Of a stretch of DNA of 64,000 nucleotides, positions 24,125 through 36,328 are shown piece by piece. Below the pieces are notes generated by a model that saw nothing but the letters and a program-made list of their open reading frames with translations, had not been told where the DNA came from and did no database searches. Within the stretch, counting starts at the first letter, position 1; each line of letters opens with the position of its first letter. The stretch comes from Chrysoporthe austroafricana (lineage: Eukaryota > Ascomycota > Sordariomycetes > Diaporthales > Cryphonectriaceae), in contig JYIP02000013.1 of the NCBI GenBank assembly GCA_001051155.2, forward strand, positions 434,001 to 498,000, read 5' to 3'. Position numbers and translations under genes: made by a program.

Positions 24125-25669
24125 TCACATGCGAACCGGGTCATCATGTTGATGAGGTGGATGCTCACAAGGAAAATAGACGCGCATATTCTGGTCCCTG
24201 ATGTTCCGTCGGACCTGATCTATGAATCCGGGGTGCTCCTCCATTGACAGACCACCTGCTAGAAGTATCTTGGTCACGCTTGTGACAAGCTGGAGACAGT
24301 TCACACAAGTCATGCTGCCTAAGGTACGAGCCGCATGCTCCACTGGCCATTTGTTCCTGTGCAATCGATCCGGTCAGCAGGTCAGCTTAGTAATAGCGAT
24401 TCAACAAAAGAGATTCAACAAAAGAGATTCAACAAAAGAGAAAGTAATATAAAGCACACACGATACCGGAGCAGGTGATCTCTGGGGAATGTTGGCATCG
24501 ATGGCTGGCTCAACACCTGCTGTATCAAGATGAACGGACAGAACTGGACATACATAGGCGCAGTGAATTGCCTCATAGTCACTTCTGCGAAGCCGGCCTC
24601 GATCATCCATGGTCTGAACTGCAGTGGCGCACGGAGGTCTCTACCCAGATTCGCGGCCCCGGCCAGTATGTATTCTAGCCACCTCTCTAGGGCGGAGCCC
24701 CGGTAAAGTGCTGCGGCGGCTGCGTTCTCTGGAACAATCTCGAATGCCCATTCGTGAAATTCGGCCCATCCGCCGGGTGCGAGATGGGAATAGACTTTGA
24801 AAATCATGGCTTTGTGATTGCTGGGTACACATTTGAATCAGCCTTTTCTCTCAGTAGAAGTTTGACGACGACGGACATGGAATTGCATGACATGAAGACA
24901 CGATGATCTTAAAGCTGCGGGGATTTCCTGAGGAGCTCGTACTTAAAACTGGTCGCCATAAGCCGCCACCTGATGAAGTCGAAAGGCATATCAAACATCC
25001 ATGTGTCCTCGGCATCTTCGCGTTCGAACCTGCAATTCGGAGGGAGGTTTTCTGTTGGCTGGATGAGGCTGATATCTGTTCCTATTACCGTTGTGTTTGG
25101 ATTTTGCCTGGCGAATTCGATGGGCCATATCCCCGTGCCTGTCCCTATATCTAGCACCCTGGAATTCTCTTTGATTGGTGCAAAGCAAAGTCTTCCTTGT
25201 ATCATGGTTTGCCATACATGATGCTGAAGATCTGGGCATACGATCAGCTGCACGTTGAAGGAAGGGTGGGCTCCGGAGCGGAAAAGGCCTGCGCACCGAG
25301 ACGATTTTGTTCATCCTATTTTCGAAACTGTCAACCACAAGCGCTACAGTATGAGGTCGCGATGGACTGGTCATACACCGTCATGAGGCATTAAATACTC
25401 TATGGCTGAATGTCAATACTAGATATTATACTAACCAGTCAGGGAAATGCGTGAGCTAGGACAGCACTCACTCCCCTCTCGATATGCATTGAAGAGTCTG
25501 CCATATTCTTCGACTGACAATGGGTCCGGGATCGTGGAGCCTCTGTTTTTCCGCTCGATGTTAGTGTTTAAGGGGGTTGAGGGTATGAATTGCTCGGTTT
25601 TACTTGCGTAGATTGTCTCTGTGGCATCCCCTCGCTCCAATTGTCTGGCCGTTCCGGTGAAGGCGTCAT
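24125..25669 (-). CDS. LaeA-like SAM-dependent methyltransferase
   Basis: Best model: exons 25604-25669, 25472-25553, 24943-25288, 24554-24820 and 24125-24356, 330 residues. The last four exons are well supported. The N-terminus is not: the frame through SVEEYGRLFNAYREG stays open far upstream without an ATG, and my start (MTPSPERPDNWSEG) needs a 50-bp intron with a weak GAG acceptor. The SAM-binding motif is VLDIGTGTGIWPIEFARQ followed by the acidic strand VIGTDISLIQP. DLQHHVWQTMIQGRL precedes it, and YSHLAPGGWAEFHEWAFEI and RRNIRDQNMRVYFP are further family hallmarks. This is the fungal TAM/LaeA-like class; LaeA itself is a nuclear regulator of secondary metabolism, but most paralogues are of unknown role, so no specific target is claimed. 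The final intron carries a 14-bp triplicated repeat. Confidence 0.85.
24399..24440. repeat. 14-bp unit tandem repeat, three copies
   Basis: The unit attcaacaaaagag is repeated exactly three times within the last intron of the LaeA-like gene. Confidence 0.85.
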
Positions 25670-26136
25670 GGTGAATATGAAGGGTTACCTGAGGCCCTGT
25701 CAACTCTGTCAACGGCTGCGGCAGACAGATGCGAGGGATCTCGGTGGTTCCCTCAGGTATTCTTATCTGCTCTGCGCTCGTCCTGGCTGGCTGAGAATTT
25801 CGACCGCATTTTGTATTTTTATAGCAAATTCCTCGGAGCGGGAGATACGGAGCTGCCAGCCAGATATGTACCCCGTACCAATCGAAGACAAAGACTGATT
25901 ACCGTGTACTGCTGAGGACCCGTCGAAATCGACCAAGTGGATTCCAGCCCCGATGCAACCGCTGATTGGAAACGATATCCTACGGCTACCGCTATGCAGG
26001 GGCCAGCGGAAGCCGGGAGGCACTGTGAGATGTAACCGAAATCTCCGATTCGATCCCGCCGACGTAAATGCGGAATCGGCGGAAATCCCCCCTCGAACCG
26101 TTTGTCCCCAAGGGGCGGTGATGGGAGCCGTCTACG

Positions 26137-26146
26137 CTTTATATAT
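26137..26146 (-). promoter_or_regulatory. Putative TATA element upstream of the LaeA-like gene
   Basis: On the minus strand TATATAAAG lies about 470 bp upstream of the proposed ATG at 25669. If used, it implies a long 5' leader or an undetected first exon between 25670 and 26110. Confidence 0.3.
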
Positions 26147-26473
26147 GTCTCACCAGAGAGAGTGCAGAGTCGTGCGCCCAGGTCGAAGGCTCGTTTTGAA
26201 TGACGACACGTCGCGCTCGTCCCAGCGCCAAACTGGAACGGAGCAGCCCAGCTGCAGGGATCCGGGGTTGGGTCTACCGCCTCCAGCTCGATGCGATGTT
26301 ATGCGTTAAAAGGACGAAGCATGCGACGGCCCGCATCTCTAAGGGATGGGAGGGAGGCCGGGCGGGCTGGCGAGTGCCGGGCGGCTTTCGGCGGAGCGCG
26401 TGGTGGCCGAGGTTGCATTCGTGATGGACGCCTAGGCAACTCTGTGAGTATGTACAAGTCAGGGCTGTGCATA

Positions 26474-27835
26474 TCATCTTGAATCGTCATATTTCATACT
26501 AAACGTTGACCACGACGTCCTCGGCGGCCTGAAAGGAAGGAGGAACGGCCTCGGGTCCGACTGCGCTTCACCGCTGCTTAAGCAGCTCTCCAGATCCTTC
26601 GACCTCATGACCACCGAGTCTCCGCCTCCGCCAGCCAATGTCTTGTTGTTCGTTGTAGTGCTGATTTCGTTCAGCTCCACCGACACCAGCGATCTCCTTC
26701 CAGACCTATCACGCCACAGGTGACGAATCACGGGGAGCGTCTGGACGATGATGGTGCCTGCCACCTCAGACTGATACCAGACTTCGCTCATGCCCTGCCG
26801 CCCTGTGATCGCGCAGAGGAATATTAGCCCTCGTCGTCTAGATCCCCGGTGCAGTGGTGCCTGGTGTTGTATCTTCCTGCTGGCCGGCGGAAGGGGGATG
26901 AGTGGGGACGGGGTGGGGCGCGGCTCGAGCTTGAGCGCCGGTCTAACTCACAAAAGTACCATTCATCGTAATTGTTCAGGCCGGGAGTCATCATGTAGGC
27001 CGTACGCCAGCTGGAGGCGATGGCGACGACCACTCCAAGGCTCATGGTCACGCAGATCCCAATCTTCTCGATCTGCTTGATCCGCAGTTTCCATGTCACC
27101 AGCCACGGAAACAGGGCCAGAACAAAGTCTATAATGATGTTGTACACTACGTCGCCGCATGAGCCTCCACGACGTCCAGCAGAGAGATCAGGCCACTCAC
27201 TGTTTCTTCCCAATTTAATGTCGGAGATCGTCTTGTAGGGTGCGCATACGCGAGGTATCTTCCACCAATAAGGGGTCTCCCCACAGTAATTCGTCCACTG
27301 AAGGAAGAAGGTAATGGTGAGGTAGATATTGAGCGAGGCGATGATGAACCACAGAGCCCATCTCTGCCAGCCCTCCGTGATGCCGGGCCGGAGGAGTGTG
27401 ACCGCGAACGCGGACTTGCTCCATGCTTGACCTACAGTCGTAAGGACGGAGGAGACGGAGACGAGGATGAGCATGCGGCTATCCCAGGTTTTCGTGACGT
27501 AGCCTGTGCCGAGCTCGATGCTGATAACCATGCACGTCGTCAAGAGGACCAGCTGCCAAGTCCGTCAGCGATACTAAATCGGCCGTCGTCGGTCCGGGTC
27601 GAGGCGGAGTTGTGGGGATGGATGGGCATACCCAGGAGGCGACGAGCACGTAATCATCCCACCACAGCCCGTGTCGTCGGCTGCTCTTGTACCATATACG
27701 AAGCCCGAGAAATGCGGAAGCAGTCACGACCATCGTCCAGATGGCGCCGTTGACCTCCGCCGACGGGTCGACGAAATGGATGACCGTGTCTCTCGGGACG
27801 GCCGCGGTGCTTGTCACGTCATCGTCCAAAGTCAT
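26474..27835 (-). CDS. Fungal rhodopsin-domain (Pth11-like) integral membrane protein
   Basis: Four exons (27632-27835, 27201-27552, 26952-27146, 26474-26802) join in frame to 359 residues. Introns of 79, 54 and 149 bp have GT-AG ends (donors GTATGC, GTGAGT, GTGAGT). About seven hydrophobic segments are visible, including WTMVVTASAFLGLRIWY, LVLLTTCMVISIEL, WFIIASLNIYLTITFFL, IIIDFVLALFPWLVTWKL and GICVTMSLGVVVAIASSW. The DFVLALFPW and QIEKIGICVTMSLGV motifs and the extracellular Cys near YCGETPYWW are typical of the fungal rhodopsin-domain family (SAT4/Pth11-related). The long hydrophilic C-terminal tail (about 80 residues) is cytoplasmic. There is no CFEM domain and no cleaved signal peptide. 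A role as a plasma-membrane sensor is inferred from the family; the ligand is unknown. Confidence 0.9.
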
Positions 27836-30800
27836 GATTACATGGGACGAGACGAAACTGTCAGGTTTTTCCTGACGGCCAGCGCGGACAGGTCAAATTG
27901 AAGGACAGCGTAACCTCATAAGACTTTTGAAATAACCTTCAGGGTTCTATGTGCCGCCGGAACTTAGGGGAAAAAGCAGGCAGGGCCAGCATCCCAGATC
28001 GTCAAATTTGACAAATGCACCCCACAACTTCGTATGGATCCTAGTCCGTGCGGTTCCCACAAAACTTGTCTCCTGCTTCACACCTGATGGGGTGACGAGG
28101 CTCGCCCCGTCTCGCCCCGTCGCCCGTGTGCCGGACGTTGTTTTTGCACGCGATCTCGGCTAGGGACGACACACGAGACAAGGCCTGGCTGGATAGCGTA
28201 GCCTGTCAGGAGGATTGCGTCTCGACCGTATCAAAGAGCTCTCCTCGAGACAATCGAAGAGGACTGGGGGAGCGAGGTCCGGCGGCCGGAAATGGCTGCC
28301 AATTTCGCACCCAGCGCAAGCCACTCGTGCGTGCTATTGCCATGCAAGAGCACGCTGCTTGCCCAGGATTCTCGCGCCCCGAGTCTGGCCCAGGAAGTGG
28401 CTGGGCGTTTTACATGGTCAGGTACAGATTACCACTCTATCGCGCACGAGCAGTCCCGCGCCGTCGGCTGGGGACAGCACGCCGCGCAGATCCAGGCCGT
28501 GACGCCCGGGCCCCTGGAGCAGAGCTCTCCACGCGAGCGACTGAGGCTCCACTTCTCATTTACCACGCCGTTTCATTAGCTCGGCGGTCCTGTGGGTCGA
28601 AGAAAGCTTGGCGGACCTCTACCACTGACCGAGCAGCTGTCTTGGTCGAACACGCCGTAGACTCGTGTTGAGGGTGGTACGACTCGTTTGGTGAAGGGGA
28701 GACGCGTGCCCTAATCTGGCAGTCATCCCAGTCACCTCAGACGCTTTCGTCTCAAGAAACATCCAGAAACCCTGTTGAGGATCTTTGGCGTGACGGTTCG
28801 TACAGACAGTCCTGAGCCCGAGCCGGTTGAGCTTCTCGTTCCGAGGTCCGAATGATCGCCAACATTGAAGCCCGTGCATACTATAGCAGTGTCCGTAAAC
28901 CCGGGTCAGGCCAGCGTGACTGCGCAATAACAAGTTTGTTTCGAACAGCGCATGCAGATTGGTTTCAATGAGGTGGAGTGCGGTGGCTCGCGTTCCGAGC
29001 TGGAGCTGCGCATCACGGGGTCTCGATACGACCTCGTCTTCCTCAACGACTCACCACCCCAACCGCCCTCGAAATGAGAGCACATTCCAACTCAACTTTT
29101 GGGATTTCCACGGCAGTCGGACGGGCAATCTGCGGAGGCGCATGTAGGTGTTAAAATAGCAGCGCTAGGAGGTTGGGACGATGTGGATCCTGTTTCGGTA
29201 CAAGCTAATTCCCTCGTGGCTCGCTCAAACATGCAACCCCCTCACGCCCCTGTGGCGCCTCGGTACTTGCGCAAGCTGGAGATGATCATCCCAACCCGTG
29301 GGGCCTGAGGATGTTTTCAGCCGAACTCCTGCAAGTATGGGGTTCGTATGTTGGTAAGTTCAACGTCGTGCGCCGATCGCCGAGCTGAATGGCTGATAAC
29401 GGCAGGCATGTGATGATATGGCTGCCGAGTACTACGATACGTGGATTTGGCACGTCAGCACTAGACAAGGGGAACATCTAATAGGATGCCTCCCGCAATA
29501 GTGCTCGCCTGGAAAGGAAAATGCGCCCAGCATCAAGCTGGCAGACAGCCTGCAACCCAATTTGGTAGCAACCTCTTGGCCGCTGAAACAAACAAGTCCC
29601 AGTTCGCTCGTCTGATGATAAATCGCCGAATGTCATTGGCTCAGTTTCATCACAATTACCTGAACTAAGCGGTGCTGCGCGACTAACTCTCATGAGCACA
29701 TTTGTACGATAAGATCCACTTGCAGATATTCGAGATCGAGATCTTTTGAATGCCAAAAGCGTCGATTTTCCGAATAAGGTTTAGGAATCCAGACTCGAAG
29801 GCTTCAGCTGCCTTCGAGTCCGTTCACCTTCCCCGAAAGATACCTCGACGACATGACCACTGCACGCATCTCAGAAGTTCGAGAATTAATATCATTGCAT
29901 CTTCGTGTCCTGTTTCTGATAGAGGGTAAGGAGTTCGTCACATCGCATGCAGACCACATATCGATCGAAACCTTGACTTAGATTGCCTGACAAATCTTTC
30001 TCCCAATGCAGAGGTCTCACATGGAACCCTCGTTTTGAAATGGTCTGATTTGACAATGTTCTCTCTCAAATCCTGCCCTGCCCTTCTCTTCCTGCCAGTC
30101 CTGAAATTGGTCTTGATCCTTATGCTGTGCAAATGTCTCACATCCAGGGAGATGACAACTCGTGTTTCAGACAAGTTCGGAAGCCGGCAATGCAAAAGAG
30201 TACTCAAGGCCAAGCGCCAGCATCAATTAATATACCCGTGTGTGTCATCTGACTCTAGCCTGCAGTGATAATGCGTCGGGATGCAGCGCGCGCTCGTCGT
30301 TTTGTTTCTACGCTGCAACAACCGGGATCATGTTTCCGTCTGGTGTGGTCTCTTTCCTCTCTAGCCCTGCACAGCCATTGACGGGGAGTGCTGGAGGGGA
30401 CAGGCATGCCCTGAGAGTCGTCTTCCAATGAACCGTCTCCTCAATTACGCCACTCAAGCTGAGATCGCGCTACTGGGTAGAGATGCATGTGATAAAAAGA
30501 AAGCGCTCGATAGGTGTCACATTATTTGTCGACTGTTTTCCGAAGCATGGTTTAGGGACTCGAGAGGGGTGTTACCCCTGGAACACTACCTCTATTGCTT
30601 ATACCAATCATTCAAGGGCTTTGTGAAGGTCCCGGGGAAGGGGTTTCGCCCATCATATACCGAAAACACCACGGGTTTATAGTGAACTATGCAAAGACAT
30701 GCTTAAGTTTACAAAAGAAATATGTAGAGGTATAGTACCAAATCTCTTGCAGCATTGTCTGTCAGAAATTAAGTGCTGAATGAGTGCAGTGTTTCAGCTG

Positions 30801-31418
30801 GGTGTGTAATTTGCTCTTGCTGATTCCGCCAATCGTTGCTGAAATAATTCAGGTTCCGATGTTCCTTTCGTTCACTGTGTTATGCAAAGCGTAAGCTTAG
30901 GATAATAGACGTATGCGAATGGTCTTACAGAGTACCTCAGTAGCTAAAGGACCGAGAGCACCAGAGACGCGTCTAACAACGAAGTATGATCTGGTATGTA
31001 TATGTCAAGTATTTACCGTTTCCTTCTGTGCCTTGATATCTCATTTATACCTCAGGTTTCTAGACCTGGACTCTGTCGCAACACTCACTTGTCACACAGC
31101 TGGTCTGTTTAGGAACGTAGTAGTTATATGCAATGGAGGCCTATACTTCATACAGCCGCTTTCATCATCTTAGGTCAGATGGCTCAATATGCTAGCAGTG
31201 AGATTTCTCCAAAAACATCCCTCTGGAGGCTCATGCCAAACTCTACAAGCCGAGCGAAACTCTGTACAGAAAGAGGCGTACTTGTAAGTCTCAAAGTCAC
31301 GTGTGGCTCAAGTTACGGGAACATAGATAAGTTTGGGGAGGGGGGGGGTTCCTAAGAATTAGGAATAGAAAACCTAGACACTGTACAAGAGCGAACAGAA
31401 TATAGTGAATGAGATATG

Positions 31419-31441
31419 TTTTTTTTTTTTTTTTTTTTTTT
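31419..31441 (+). repeat. T(23) homopolymer
   Basis: Twenty-three consecutive T residues about 340 bp upstream of the FAD oxidase start. It could serve as a nucleosome-excluding poly(dA:dT) tract or be a simple repeat. Confidence 0.9.
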
Positions 31442-31695
31442 GTTTAACCTTCTTCCTGACTGCTCGTCAAGCTGTCTGCCGAACCCCTCTTTTCTGCCGA
31501 TATCATTTCTTTTGCCAATTAGTTTCTGTAATCGCCCGGGGGAGCGGGGGGATGGCGCCTTGCGAGCCAGTATCAAACCGATGTTAGTGTCCGGAGCGTC
31601 TCCACATAAGATTATGTGCTACTTATTAGCCTCGCATCGCTCATATCAGGCCACGAGGGGCCCCGCCTGTCACATCCATCAACTTAAATCCAGGC

Positions 31696-31696
<1 letters not shown>

Positions 31697-31735
<39 letters not shown>
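31697..31735. repeat. CAGG tetranucleotide repeat in the likely 5' UTR
   Basis: About nine to ten copies of cagg end roughly 45 bp before the start codon at 31781, so the repeat probably lies in the 5' leader of the FAD oxidase transcript. Confidence 0.85.
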
Positions 31736-31780
31736 CTTGCTGACCACGGGTTTCCCCGAGCCGGAACCAACAACGCAACG

Positions 31781-33321
31781 ATGGACCAGCGCGCCCAGCT
31801 CCCCGTCGCGCCGCCGCGCGCCAGCCCGACCACGAGCTACTGGCAGGACCCCCCCGACGAGATCGCCGACCTCCGCAGCACGGCGGACCTGCCGGGCCGG
31901 GCGGATGTCGTTATCATCGGGAGCGGCATCAGCGGTGCCGCCATCGCGTGGGGCCTGCTGCAGCGAGACGAGGCCGTCGCCGGCGGCGGCGTGCCTCCCC
32001 GCGTCGTGATGCTCGAGGCGCGGCAGGCCTGCTCTGGGGCCACGGGCCGCAATGGTAAGCATCGTGGTCATCATCACTACCATCATCATCATATCCCTGT
32101 GTCGCGAGCTTTAGGCTGACTGCCGCGCCAGGCGGCCACACCAAGGCGGCCTCGTACCGCTCGTTCCTCGAGAACGCGAGGAGGCTGGGCACGGAGGCGG
32201 CGGTGAAGATCGCGCGCCTCGAGCTCGCCAACATCAACGCCATGCACGCCTTCGCGAAGGAGCACGCGGTGCCGTGCGACTCGCACCCGTGCCCGACGGT
32301 CGACGTCATCTACGACGAGGCGCACTGGCGCGAGGCGCACCAGGCCGTGGAGGCGATGCGCGCGGCGCTCGGGCCGGACGACCCCGCGGCGGCGTACGCC
32401 TTCCACGACGCGGACGAGGTGCGGGCGCGGTTCTACTGCGCCGGCGCGGACCCGGCGCCCGTCGGCGCCGTCAGCTACGCCGCGGGGAGCATCTCGGCCT
32501 ACAGGCTGGGCGTCGGCGTGCTCAAGGCCGCCCTGCAGAGGGGCCTGAACCTGCAGACCAACACGCCGGCGACTGGTCTCGCCAAGGCGCCAGAGGGCGG
32601 CGGTGAGGGGGGGTGGGTGGTGCAGACGCCGCGCGGGCGCATCCTGGCGGACAAGGTTGTGCTCGCCACGAACGGCTACACCGCGCACCTGTGGGAGGCG
32701 TTCCAGGGGGTCATCGTGCCCCTCCGCGGGCAGGTCACCGCGCAGCGGCCGGGGAGCAACATGCCCGCAGGGGGCTTGCCGGGGACGTACTCGTTCATCT
32801 ACGAGGAGGGGTACGAGTACATGATCCCGCGGCCGGTGGGGTCGAGGCACGCAGGCGACATCGTGATCGGCGGGGGCCTGACGAAGGCGGCGGAGGGGGG
32901 GCTGCGCGAGTTCGGGACGACGGACGACGGGGTGCTGGACGGCGGCGTCAGCAGGTACCTCCACGACACGACGGCGCGGCGGTTTGGCGGGAACTGGGGC
33001 CGGGACGACCCCGCGGGCAGGATCAGGAGGGAGTGGACGGGCATCATGGGGTACTCGGCGGACGGGTACCCGTTCGTGGGCGAGGTGCCCGGGCAGAGGG
33101 GCCTGTGGGCCAGCTGCAGCTTCCAAGGGCACGGGATGGTGCTGTGCTGGATGTGCGCGAGGGCGCTGGTCGGGATGATGCGCGGCGAGGAGGCCGGGCT
33201 GGACGGGTGGTTCCCGGCTGCGTTCAGGATCACGGCGGCGAGGATGAGGACCAGGTTCACAGGCCTGGCGCATCATACTGCTACCTCTGCGGACGCCGAC
33301 GGCCGCCAGAAGGACCCGTGA
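31781..33321 (+). CDS. FAD-dependent oxidoreductase (DAO family)
   Basis: Two exons (31781-32054 and 32132-33321) separated by a 77-bp GTAAGC...CAG intron give 487 residues. The junction restores the conserved SGATGRN-GGHTKAASYRS stretch. The N-terminal FAD-binding motif is DVVIIGSGISGAAIAWGLL (residues about 42-60). An acidic ribose-binding residue follows in VVMLEARQ. The C-terminal FAD-contact region reads GIMGYSADGYPFVGEVPG and ends CSFQGHGMVLCWMCARALVGMM, typical of fungal DAO-fold oxidases (glycine/D-amino-acid or sarcosine oxidase superfamily). It presumably oxidises an amine or amino acid with FAD; the substrate cannot be deduced. There is no signal peptide, and the C-terminus QKDP is not a clear peroxisomal PTS1. 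The coding region is very GC-rich, so long open frames in other frames (for example 32089-33339, minus) are shadows. Confidence 0.92.
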
Positions 33322-33748
33322 TGCCGTGGGCCGCGGCACCAGTAGTCAGTCAAGGTTTCAGTTCTTCGATTCGTGTACCCCCGTTGCAGTGAGACGTCTC
33401 TGCATACCGATTGCATAGTCAGGCGGACAGGCGGACAGACGGATAGGCCGCCGGAGGGCTTCGCCCGGCTCCAGCCTCCCCTCGCCCAGTATAGTACTTA
33501 CTGTATCTACCACAGTATCTGCGTGCGGCCGGGAAGGAATCAAGGTTGCATCGAGGCCTGCAGGGTAGCCAAATCCTTCCCGAGCTTATCTGCCACCTAC
33601 GCAACGCCCCCCTCCCGCCGGTGCCGTGCCCCTCTGCTGCTGCTGCTATGGCATGGCATGGGCATGTACCACGGCGGCGCGAGCCGGGCTCTGATATGCA
33701 GGAGACGGGGACGGGGACCAGGCGGGTGCGTCGGCGAGCCCACGTAGC

Positions 33749-33785
<37 letters not shown>

Positions 33786-33797
33786 CAGTCAGCCAGC
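33749..33797. repeat. CCAG/TCAG tetranucleotide repeat
   Basis: About twelve tandem copies of a 4-bp unit (agcc/agtc variants). Confidence 0.85.
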
Positions 33798-34824
33798 TGC
33801 CCGCCGCCGGACGCCTGTCTCGCTGTCGGCGTCGCCCACCTGCGTAGCCGAGGCCGGTAGCGCGTGCGGTTAATGCGGGCGCGGGGACATCGCGCCGGAG
33901 GAGAAGCAACGTCTCCTCCCTTTGAAAGGGGGCAAAATGAGGGAGGAGGGGCGCACGCCAGGCCGTGCGCTCTCTGCCACGTCTGCCTCCCTCTCCCGCG
34001 CCGGGCAGGCCCTGCGCTGCATGCGCTTATCCGTCCGCAGTCAGTCCAGGCGAGCCGTCCGCCGCCGTCGTCGTGGTCGTGGGCGTGGTCGTGCTACGCG
34101 GGGCTGCTGACCACCACACCCAACCCTGACAGCGCCCCTCCCCTCCCCTCCCCCCTCTCAAAGACGTTACAGGACGTGCAGGGCGAAGCGGCCGCGTGAC
34201 GGGCGGGCCGGGGCAACGTCTGGTCTGAGTCTGGGCCTGTTCAGCTGGGCTGGGGTTCGGTTTGGGTTTTGGGTTCAGACCACTGAGCAAGTGCCGAATG
34301 GGGGCCGGACAGGAAAGGCAGATCCGAACGCCTGGCTGCATATTACCGAGTGCGAGGGGGCCTCTCAGCTGTCGTCTCCTACTGGGCAGAGGCCGTCGAG
34401 GATCCACAGCGTGCTTGCGCGGCGGGCAGCTGGATGGAGAGAGATGCTCAGCAGATCGCGGGCGATTCGTGTCTGCACTGCACCGCCGGACCCCTCCTTC
34501 TTCCTCTCCTCCTCCTCGCCCAGGTACTCAGTCAGTAGCGATACGACGGACTGCGCTGTCTTGTCTCATCCCGATGGACCGGGTGCCGCGTGCCATCGCT
34601 GTGGGACCCAACCCACAGTGCCACTGGGAACCAACTTGGCATGCACGCGCTGGGTTGCTTCGGAGCCGAGATGCCTCTCGACCGGTGCGCGAGATCCGTC
34701 CTCAGGCGGAGAGGGACGGCCTCGCACAAGATTGGCTGGCGGACTGGCTGGCGGCAGACGACGTCTGGAGAGACAGCCTAGGAGGGCACCTCGCCAGCCA
34801 CCGCCCTCGCGTGTCTGACAGCTC

Positions 34825-34833
34825 ACTGCTGCT

Positions 34834-34864
<31 letters not shown>

Positions 34865-34876
34865 ATGCTGCTGGTC
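34825..34876. repeat. CTG trinucleotide array, interrupted
   Basis: About seventeen ctg-like triplets with two cta and one atg interruptions. Confidence 0.9.
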
Positions 34877-35477
34877 GGCAGGACCGGGTGTGACGCAGCG
34901 CCGCCCTGCTGTCGCACCCCAAGACGCTACTACTTACGACATGCAGCACAATAGTTAGTTAGTACAGCATCATCTTGGCCCTGGGAGCCGGGGCGGGGCG
35001 TGAAGGTGTGTCCAGCCGCGAAACCCACCCTGCCACCCTGCTGGGGAGGCCCCCTGCAGCGAGCCCTGGTCGCCCACGCTGCAACCGCCTCGCCGGGACC
35101 AGTGGGAGCAGGGCCCCCCCCCCCTCGTTGTCGTCGTCGTCCTCTGCCGCGCCAGACAGTGGGGTCGGCCCTTTACTCTTTATAATAAGGCTAACATTCT
35201 AGACGAGGGGAGCCCTGCACGCACGCACACACGCCTGGGTACAGTACAGTGGCAGTCAGCCAGCCCATAGGGCACCATCTCTCAGAGTCACCCAGGCACT
35301 GGGTACTCACGTACTGTACTATAGTATGTGGATGTGGACCTGATGATCTTCACGACGACGGGGTCCTGCATGGCCTCCCCGAGGCATCTGGTGCACCCCT
35401 GGTCCTGGAGGCGATTCCCAGCGCTGGCGGAAATCACAGCTCTTCACCTCCGGAAGGCCAGCGTTCCGGATCACACG

Positions 35478-35479
<2 letters not shown>

Positions 35480-35527
<48 letters not shown>
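35480..35527. repeat. (CAG)16 trinucleotide array
   Basis: Sixteen uninterrupted CAG triplets; the longest pure triplet tract in the window. Confidence 0.95.
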
Positions 35528-35529
<2 letters not shown>

Positions 35530-36292
35530 CCCTCGCGACCCCTCACCCACTGCCCCCCCCTCTCCTCTCTGCGGTAGCGACAAGGTGCACGAGGACGAAG
35601 GACATAGAACCCCACCTCTGGCAGGGCCTGCTGAGCAACCTCCGGACCTGCAGGGCGCTCGCTGCTGGGCAAAAACCTACCTTGTGCGTCTCGCCTGCGC
35701 GATATGAGCGCTCATTTTCCTATCGAACCTGCAACACAACAACCACAACACCACACACCACAGAACGCACGCACGCATGGGGGCCCGGGCGGCGTGCTCC
35801 GTCTCCTGCAGGCCGCCTTGTACGCATACGCACTATAGTGGCTCTGGTACTAGCATCCGCCTGGTGGGTAGTCAGTAGTGTAGGGGGGAGGTGTCCTGGG
35901 TGCCCTGCGAGCAAGGCGACGAGGGCCGCGGCAGATCTTAACCCCTGCTCCTCCATCCCTGCCCGCTCCCGTCCTCCTGGGATCGCATCTTTAAGCTGGC
36001 CGTCGCTGCGCTCGATGCCGCCGCCCCCCGTCTCCGTATCCTCCCCTCGATGACTGCCCGTGCTTCGTCGTCCTCCAGCAGTCCCTGGGTCCTCCTCCTT
36101 CTCCTCCCTCCTCACCAGACCGCCTGTTCCGCGCTGCTCGACAGCGGACCGAGGAGTAATCCCGCATAAGATCCCCCCCCTCCCCCCGCCCTGGGGCACA
36201 AGGCTGCTGGGCAGTAGGAGGTTGCTACGGTCTGGACTCGACCATGCAGCTCATGGAGGACTACTGGCCACAGCAGCTGGGCGGGCACTCAT

Positions 36293-36325
<33 letters not shown>
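36293..36325. repeat. (AGC)11 array just upstream of a start codon
   Basis: Eleven pure AGC triplets end 62 bp before the ATG of the LaeA-like gene at 36388, so they are probably in its 5' leader. Confidence 0.9.

Positions 36326-36328
<3 letters not shown>

Larger units (their letters stand above)
27836..31780. other. 3.9-kb gene-poor region
   Basis: No gene is supported. Several open frames at 28.1-28.7 kb (plus) are GC-rich and overlap in all frames without motifs. From 29.3 to 31.4 kb the sequence is AT-richer. A T(23) tract lies at 31419 and a CAGG microsatellite at 31697. A degraded gene or transposon relic is possible, but nothing identifiable remains. Confidence 0.5.

Noticed and set aside
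21016..25669. Secondary-metabolite cluster (NmrA-like plus LaeA-like genes)
   Set aside because: No backbone enzyme (PKS, NRPS, terpene cyclase) or P450 is present nearby.
32089..33339. 416-residue minus-strand open frame opposite the FAD oxidase
   Set aside because: It is Arg/Pro/His-rich shadow coding caused by very high GC at third positions of the real plus-strand gene.
35249..35707. Frame with a long Gln run
   Set aside because: Poly-Gln comes from the CAG array; flanks show no coding character and no gene structure.
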